A stretch of 64,000 nt of DNA from Arsukibacterium indicum (lineage in GTDB: Bacteria > Pseudomonadota > Gammaproteobacteria > Enterobacterales > Alteromonadaceae). The notes beneath the pieces were generated by a model that was given only the letters and a program-made list of their open reading frames with translations, was not told where the DNA came from and did no database searches. Where the stretch lies: the NCBI RefSeq assembly GCF_019100565.1, contig NZ_JAHRID010000008.1, forward strand, positions 62,001 to 126,000, written 5' to 3'. The number at the start of each line of letters is the position of its first letter. Position 1 is the first letter of the stretch. Made by a program: the position numbers and the translations under genes. This document shows positions 61,955 through 64,000 of the stretch, piece by piece.

Positions 61955-63049
61955 ATGAAAATTACCGATATCCGGCTGGGCATGCTGACCATACCACTGA
62001 AAACACCGTTTAAAACGGCGCTGCGCACCGTGCAGCAAATCGAAGATGTCGTGGTAATGATTGAAACTGACACCGGCCATATCGGCTATGGCGAAGCGCC
62101 GGCCACCGCGGTAATTACCGGCGATATTCATGGTTCGATAATTGATGCGATTAAGAGCGTGCTTAAGCCAAAACTGGTAGGCCAGCAGATTGCCGATTTA
62201 AACCATATTATTCGCCTTATTCAGGGCGCGATTATGAAAAACTACAGTGCCAAAGCCGCGGTGGAAATGGCAGTGTATGACTTATTTGCTCAGCTTTATC
62301 AGGCTCCGCTTTATAAAATGCTGGGCGGTGGCGTACCAAAAATTACCACCGATATTACCATCAGTGTCGATTATATCGACAAGATGGTCGCTGACTCACT
62401 AAGCGCGATAGACCGTGGTTTTGAAACCCTGAAAGTGAAAGTGGGCAAAGATATCGGCGTTGATATTGAACGGGTGAAAGCCATTTATGCAGCGGTAGCC
62501 GGCAAAGCTTTGATCCGGCTGGATGCTAATCAGGGCTGGACAGCTAAAGAAGCGGTATATGCGCTACGTAAGCTGGAAGATGCCGGAGTGCGGCTGGAGT
62601 TGGTAGAGCAACCGGTGAAGGCATACGATTTAGACGGTTTAAAATACATTACCGAGCGGGTGCATACCCCGGTTATGGCTGACGAAAGCAGCTTTGGCCC
62701 GCGTGAGGTCATAGAACTGATTAAAATGCGGGCCGCCGACATTATTAATATTAAGCTAATGAAAACCGGCGGCATTGCCAATGCTATAAAAATTGCCGAT
62801 ATTTGCTCGTTTTACGATATGCAGTGCATGATCGGTTGCATGCTGGAAGGCAGTATCAGCGTGGCGGCAGCAGTGCATGTTGCGGTAGCCAAGTCTGACG
62901 TTATTACCAAAATTGATTTAGACGGCCCGTCTCTTTGCGCCTTTGACCCGGTTAGCAGCAGTGTTAGCTTTAATGATGCCGATATTACCATCGGCAATGC
63001 GCCGGGGCTTGGGATCACCGCTATAGACGGTTTAAAAATGCTGCCCTGA
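61955..63049 (+). CDS. L-Ala-D/L-Glu epimerase (YkfB/YcjG type)
   Basis: The 364-aa enolase-superfamily enzyme has the dipeptide-epimerase set: FKTALRTVQQIEDVVVMIET at the capping domain, GFETLKVKVG with the KxK catalytic lysine, IRLDANQGW, VEQPVKAYDLDGL and ADESSFGPREVI giving the three metal ligands, and INIKLMKTGGI with the second catalytic Lys. It interconverts L-Ala-D-Glu and L-Ala-L-Glu so that murein dipeptide can enter metabolism. It has no signal peptide and is cytoplasmic. It lies directly after the NlpC/P60 peptidase gene in the same operon. Confidence 0.93.
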   Translation: MKITDIRLGMLTIPLKTPFKTALRTVQQIEDVVVMIETDTGHIGYGEAPATAVITGDIHGSIIDAIKSVLKPKLVGQQIADLNHIIRLIQGAIMKNYSAKAAVEMAVYDLFAQLYQAPLYKMLGGGVPKITTDITISVDYIDKMVADSLSAIDRGFETLKVKVGKDIGVDIERVKAIYAAVAGKALIRLDANQGWTAKEAVYALRKLEDAGVRLELVEQPVKAYDLDGLKYITERVHTPVMADESSFGPREVIELIKMRAADIINIKLMKTGGIANAIKIADICSFYDMQCMIGCMLEGSISVAAAVHVAVAKSDVITKIDLDGPSLCAFDPVSSSVSFNDADITIGNAPGLGITAIDGLKMLP

Positions 63050-63099
63050 CTTATTAGTTTTAAGTGTTAAATGTTGAGTGTTAAGTTTGCTGATGCAAA

Positions 63100-63945
63100 T
63101 TAGGGTTTTTCCAGTAAGCCCATGAGTTCGGTGCTTTCAGTCAGCGCCAAATCGTTATTCTGCCACTGGCACAACTGCAAATACAGCATATGACACAGAT
63201 GCTGCTGGGCCAGCTGGGTTAACAGCGGATTTAACCGGATATCTTCTTCTGCACTTAAGGTAAACAGGGTAATGTCAGCGGCCAGGCTCTGGGCGTTGGT
63301 TTTGTAGCTGGTCAGCGAGATAATTTTCAGCTGGCGGCTTTTGGCATAGTGCTCCAGCTTTAGCAAATCACTGTTCTGGCCGGAATCGGATACCAGCAGC
63401 AAGACACTGGTGTCGGTTAAGCTACGGGCCAGTTGCAACGCTAACGCCGGATCGGCGTGATGCAAAGCCAGCTTACCCAGCTGCAGCAGCCTGAATTGCA
63501 TATCGGCCACCACTATTGCTGATTTAGCAAAGCCAGCCAGTAATATTTTGTCGGCACTTTGTAATAAGCGGGCTGCTTTTAGCAGAGTTTTTTCATCGTT
63601 AATGGTTAGTAAGGTTCGCAAATGCTGCTGCAAACTAAACTGCAACTGTTCGCCAATACCAATTAAGCTGCCGTCATCGCTATTCTTGTCGGCCTGATCC
63701 CGGTTCAGGGTGCTGGCGGTTACCACGGCTTCGTTGATCGCCAGCTTCAGATCAGGGTAACCCTTATAGCCAAGCTTCTGACAAAACTTCACCACACTCG
63801 ACTGACTGATGCCAACGGCATCCGCCAATTGCTGTGAGGAGTAATCACGCAGCATATGGGCATTGTCCAGAATAAACTCGGCCAGCTTGCGCTCAATAAC
63901 CGACATCTGGTCCAGCATGCCACGTATCTTCAGTAAACTCAGCAT
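63100..63945 (-). CDS. RpiR/MurR-family transcriptional regulator with SIS domain
   Basis: The ATG at 63945 starts MLSLLKIRGMLDQMSVIERK, the normal RpiR beginning; a TTG at 63978 would add 11 residues. The HTH at about 25-65 includes SSQQLADAVGISQSSVVKFC and QKLGYKGYPDLKLAI. The SIS domain at about 120-250 includes ADKILLAGFAKSAIVVADMQ and VLLLVSDSGQNSDLLKL. RpiR proteins sense phosphosugars; MurR senses MurNAc-6P and controls murQ. It is convergent with the epimerase gene, about 50 bases apart. Control of the cell-wall salvage genes here is inferred from family and from the shared dyads at about 40.95 and 60.39 kb. Confidence 0.9.
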   Translation of the reverse strand: MLSLLKIRGMLDQMSVIERKLAEFILDNAHMLRDYSSQQLADAVGISQSSVVKFCQKLGYKGYPDLKLAINEAVVTASTLNRDQADKNSDDGSLIGIGEQLQFSLQQHLRTLLTINDEKTLLKAARLLQSADKILLAGFAKSAIVVADMQFRLLQLGKLALHHADPALALQLARSLTDTSVLLLVSDSGQNSDLLKLEHYAKSRQLKIISLTSYKTNAQSLAADITLFTLSAEEDIRLNPLLTQLAQQHLCHMLYLQLCQWQNNDLALTESTELMGLLEKP

Positions 63946-64000
63946 AGGCGGTGGTCTTAGGTTTAACCGGCGTGACAACCGGTGATAAAAAATTAGTTAT

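Overview
The window looks like chromosome of a gammaproteobacterium of the Rheinheimera / Alishewanella / Arsukibacterium type (order Alteromonadales/Chromatiales, moderate G+C). The family assignment is inferred from gene content, not proven: the dolP-diaA-yraN-lpoA / rsmI block, a DUF3083 protein, a DUF599 protein, PEP-CTERM-like exported proteins, an Oar-like TonB receptor and many EAL/GGDEF proteins. There is no tRNA, CRISPR array, complete insertion sequence or integrase. The one clear RNA gene is rnpB.

Layout. 1-5.1 kb is accessory DNA. It holds two unrecognised small genes, a nested multi-hairpin element (876-1044), and a two-gene unit: a SAM methyltransferase overlapping a 962-aa protein that joins a PLD-type nuclease, an SF2 helicase and a UmuD/LexA-like S24 domain. 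A small excisionase-like HTH protein follows on the other strand. 5.1-8.4 kb has a thioredoxin-fold protein, an entericidin-type lipoprotein, a PEP-CTERM protein and an EAL-CBS phosphodiesterase. 8.4-12.3 kb is a minus-strand toxin/immunity locus: a 461-aa modular toxin, a downstream array of small probable immunity genes, and broken copies of both that record cassette recombination. 12.4-19.6 kb carries DUF3083, TspO, a LysR regulator and a gcdH / fused E1 dehydrogenase / FabD-like acyltransferase operon. 19.6-24.7 kb is an AcrAB-type RND pump with a TetR regulator and a matching palindrome. 24.8-36.2 kb has a ligand-sensing histidine kinase, an NhaC antiporter translationally coupled to a VanX-type dipeptidase, a second CTERM-like protein, a TPR protein, an M14 peptidase, a flavin reductase and a META-domain lipoprotein.

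36.2-44.2 kb is a cell-wall sugar salvage cluster. It encodes NamZ, MurQ, a BadF-type kinase and an SSS symporter on the minus strand, and divergently an exported NagZ and a COG4299 membrane acyltransferase. 44.3-52.4 kb holds a sensor GGDEF-EAL protein, a cold-shock/DUF1294 protein, NadC, an aspartic protease, AmpD-AmpE, RarD and DUF599. 52.4-57.2 kb is the conserved dolP-diaA-yraN-lpoA / rsmI-rnpB neighbourhood. 57.2-64 kb has the Oar-like receptor, then divergently a YkfC-like NlpC/P60 peptidase and a YkfB-like dipeptide epimerase, closed by an RpiR/MurR-type regulator.

The theme joining distant parts is peptidoglycan turnover. NagZ and NamZ trim glycan chains outside the cytoplasm; the symporter, kinase and MurQ convert MurNAc to GlcNAc-6P; AmpD, the NlpC/P60 peptidase, the Ala-Glu epimerase and the D-Ala-D-Ala dipeptidase handle the peptide. 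Similar TGTTAA/TTAACA dyads lie in both divergent promoter regions (about 40.95 kb and 60.39 kb), so the RpiR regulator may control both; this is inference. The best candidates for undescribed biology are the methyltransferase/PLD-helicase-S24 pair, the recombined toxin/immunity array and the nested hairpin element.
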